Both the position numbers and the translations under genes were made by a program. From JBGTKH01 sp041744735 (lineage in GTDB: Bacteria; Planctomycetota; Planctomycetia; Pirellulales; Pirellulaceae), in assembly GCA_041744735.1 (NCBI GenBank), contig JBGTKH010000229.1, positions 1-7,017 on the forward strand: DNA of 7,017 nt. The letters run 5' to 3'. This document shows, piece after piece, positions 5,099-7,017 of the stretch (the stretch's first letter is position 1; every line of letters starts with the position of its first letter). The notes beneath the pieces were generated by a model that was not told where the DNA came from, did no database searches, and saw only the letters and a list, made by a program, of their open reading frames with translations.

Positions 5099-7017
5099 AT
5101 GCCACACGACGCTGTTTTGCGGAATTGCCGGCACTTACTTTGCTCGGTGGCGGCTCTATTTCTCGTGGCGGCAGGGTCGCTTGCAGTTTTTGCTGCCGAT
5201 CCGGGCCAATCCAACGCCGCAGACGTCGTCGCCGCATCTTTTGACCGCGAGGTGCGGCCGATCTTGGCCAAGCACTGTGCGGAATGCCACAGCGGGACGG
5301 ACGCGGAACTTGGTCTGTTGCTTTCATCCGCGACCGATGTGCTCACTGGCTCGAAGCGCGGTCCCGTCGTGACGCCGGGCAAAGCCGCGGAAAGCTTGCT
5401 GTTGCAAGTGATGTCGGAGGATGCGGACCCGCACATGCCGCCCGATGGACAACTCTCGGAAGCCGAGGTTGCCGTCGTGACGCGCTGGATCGACGCACTG
5501 GATGCAACCACGACGATTGGTACGCCGAAGGTCACCGAACAGGATCGCAGTCATTGGTCCTTCCGCCCCGTCGAGCGGCCGGCGACGCCGACGGTAGTTG
5601 ACTCAGCATGGGCTCGCACACCGATCGATCAATTCATACTCGCCAAGCTCGACGAAGTAGGGATCGGGCCCAGCGCCGAGGCCGACCGGCCGACACTGCT
5701 GCGGCGACTATATCTGGATCTGATTGGCTTGCCACCATCGCCCGACGAGGTGGCTGAATTCATCAGCGACGAAGCACCGGACGCTTACGAGCGTGTCGTC
5801 GAGCGGCTGCTGGCTTCGCCCCGCTACGGCGAACGTTGGGGCCGGCATTGGCTCGACCTGGCACGTTACGCGGACTCGGCCGGTTTTCACAACGATCTGG
5901 ATCGGCCCAACGCTTGGCGCTATCGCGATTATGTGATTGCCAGTTTCAATAACGACAAACCTTACGCCCATTTCATCCGTGAGCAATTGGCGGGCGACGA
6001 ACTACCCGATCCCACGCTGGAGAATTGGATCGCCACTGGCTTCGGCCGCAATGGTCCCAGCAACGACGACAACATGGGCATGGGACTGGAGCGCGAGAAG
6101 TACCGGCTGGATGAATTGGACGGGGTCATTTCCACCACCAGCAACGTGTTCCTCGGCCTAACGCTCGGCTGTGCTCGCTGCCACGATCACAAATACGACC
6201 CGCTCTCGCAACGAGACTACTACCGCTTTCTGGCGTACTTCAACAACGCTGAGAACAAGCAATTGGAATTAAGTTCATTCCGACCCGAGGTGCCGACGTT
6301 GCTCGCCGCCGATCCCAAGTCCCGAACGGCGGCAACAGTCATGGTGCTAACGGACCGCGACGCCAAGCCTCGCACGACGCGGGTGCTGTGGCGCGGCGAC
6401 GTGCGCAGCCCAGGGCCGATCGTCGAGGCTGGTGTGCCGGAGGTTTTTTCGACCGAGCTTTCCTCGTCGGCATCATTGGCGCCTCCATCGCATCGGCTGG
6501 CGCTGGCCGATTGGATTGCTGACGACGACAACCCGCTCACGTGGCGCGTGATGGTGAATCGCATTTGGCAGCATCATTTCGGCCGCGGCTTGGTGTCGAC
6601 ACCCAGCAACTTCGGCCGACTGGGCGAGTCACCAACGCATCCCGAACTGTTGGATTGGCTGGCCGACGAGCTGCGTCGCAGCGGTGGAAGCACAAAATCG
6701 CTGCATCGGCTGATCGTCACGTCGGCCGTTTATCGCCAATCCTCAAACGCGACTGGTTCGGGACAAGCGATCGACCCTGATAACCGCCTGCTTTGGCGGA
6801 TGAACAAACGGCGGCTGGAAGCGGAGCCGTTGCGCGACGCATTTCTGACCGTCTCGGGCAACTTGAATTTGGCAATCGGCGGAGCAGGCGTGAAGCCGCG
6901 CATTCGCCCGGACCTGTTGGTGGCCAGCCAGCGCAACAAATGGCCTGTGGTGGAACGCGAGGCGGCGGAACACTGGCGGCGCAGCGTCTATGTGTACGTG
7001 AAGCGCCAATTGCAATT
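5099..7017 (+). CDS. Planctomycete cytochrome-type protein PSCyt1-PSCyt2-PSD1, 3' end outside window
   Basis: The frame is open from ATG 5099 to the window edge, giving 639 residues without a stop. A signal peptide (hydrophobic residues about 13-31) is probably cleaved after A32 or A33. PSCyt1 covers about 47-135: C60-AE-C63-H64 is a c-type haem motif, and M113 in PHMPPDG is the likely distal ligand, followed by the usual WI helix (130-131). PSCyt2 (DUF1549) covers about 172-380, with TPIDQFILAKL, LLRRLYLDLIGLPPSPDE, SPRYGERWGRHWLDLARYAD and a second CXXCH at C358-AR-C361-H362 in CARCHDHKYDPLS. PSD1 (DUF1553) begins near 412 with VMVLTDRDAKPRTT and RGDVRSPG and continues through VMVNRIWQHHFGRGL (485-499) and HRLIVTSAVYRQSS (536-549). 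The protein should be periplasmic. Its family function is not established; such genes are often followed by a DUF1501 gene, which would lie outside the window. The link between PSCyt2 and PSD1 (about 385-411) is unusually short. Confidence 0.93.
   Translation, partial: MPHDAVLRNCRHLLCSVAALFLVAAGSLAVFAADPGQSNAADVVAASFDREVRPILAKHCAECHSGTDAELGLLLSSATDVLTGSKRGPVVTPGKAAESLLLQVMSEDADPHMPPDGQLSEAEVAVVTRWIDALDATTTIGTPKVTEQDRSHWSFRPVERPATPTVVDSAWARTPIDQFILAKLDEVGIGPSAEADRPTLLRRLYLDLIGLPPSPDEVAEFISDEAPDAYERVVERLLASPRYGERWGRHWLDLARYADSAGFHNDLDRPNAWRYRDYVIASFNNDKPYAHFIREQLAGDELPDPTLENWIATGFGRNGPSNDDNMGMGLEREKYRLDELDGVISTTSNVFLGLTLGCARCHDHKYDPLSQRDYYRFLAYFNNAENKQLELSSFRPEVPTLLAADPKSRTAATVMVLTDRDAKPRTTRVLWRGDVRSPGPIVEAGVPEVFSTELSSSASLAPPSHRLALADWIADDDNPLTWRVMVNRIWQHHFGRGLVSTPSNFGRLGESPTHPELLDWLADELRRSGGSTKSLHRLIVTSAVYRQSSNATGSGQAIDPDNRLLWRMNKRRLEAEPLRDAFLTVSGNLNLAIGGAGVKPRIRPDLLVASQRNKWPVVEREAAEHWRRSVYVYVKRQLQ

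Noticed and set aside
5008..5535. Minus-strand open frame of 175 codons over the start of the PSD1-type gene
   Set aside because: It is antisense to the signal peptide, haem motif and conserved PSCyt1 sequence; its serine-rich product looks like a shadow.
5284..5601. Plus-strand open frames inside the PSD1-type gene, including possible frameshift remnants
   Set aside because: The frame from 5099 stays open and in register with conserved motifs to the window end, so no frameshift is needed.

Overview
The window looks like chromosomal DNA from a planctomycete, probably a relative of the Pirellulales. The main reason is the gene running off the right edge: an exported PSCyt1–PSCyt2–PSD1 protein with two haem-type CXXCH motifs, an architecture greatly expanded in Planctomycetes and relatives. 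An exported HEAT-like solenoid protein, a Sulfotransfer_3 protein and moderately GC-rich codon use with short intergenic gaps fit the same assignment. No tRNA, rRNA, CRISPR array, transposase or phage gene was seen.

Layout from left to right. A possible tail of an upstream gene or a terminator-like inverted repeat (1-60) precedes a plus-strand gene for a secreted coiled-coil/HEAT-like repeat protein (112-1062). It converges on a minus-strand sulfotransferase gene (1134-2270). A 106-bp divergent intergenic region with an 8-bp inverted repeat separates the sulfotransferase from a plus-strand PLP enzyme of the alpha-oxoamine synthase family (2377-3687). Only 24 bp later comes a small multidrug resistance transporter of the Gdx/SugE guanidinium-exporter type (3712-4029). 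The next gap (4030-4198) carries a compact element made of two inverted hairpins, each preceded by GTAG, resembling a REP/BIME unit. Then follow an unrecognised single-pass membrane protein (4199-4969) and the truncated cytochrome-type PSD1 gene (5099 to the end). No gene-free stretch exceeds 300 bases; the longest is 169 bp.

How the genes may work together. The PLP enzyme and the Gdx transporter are spaced like an operon, although no shared pathway is obvious. The sulfotransferase is divergent from the PLP enzyme. Because alpha-oxoamine synthases include serine palmitoyltransferase and the cysteate acyltransferase of sulfonolipid synthesis, a lipid-modification role for the pair is an attractive but unproven idea. 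The flanking exported proteins look unrelated to this central group. The most unusual non-coding signal is the paired GTAG-hairpin element at 4044-4092.
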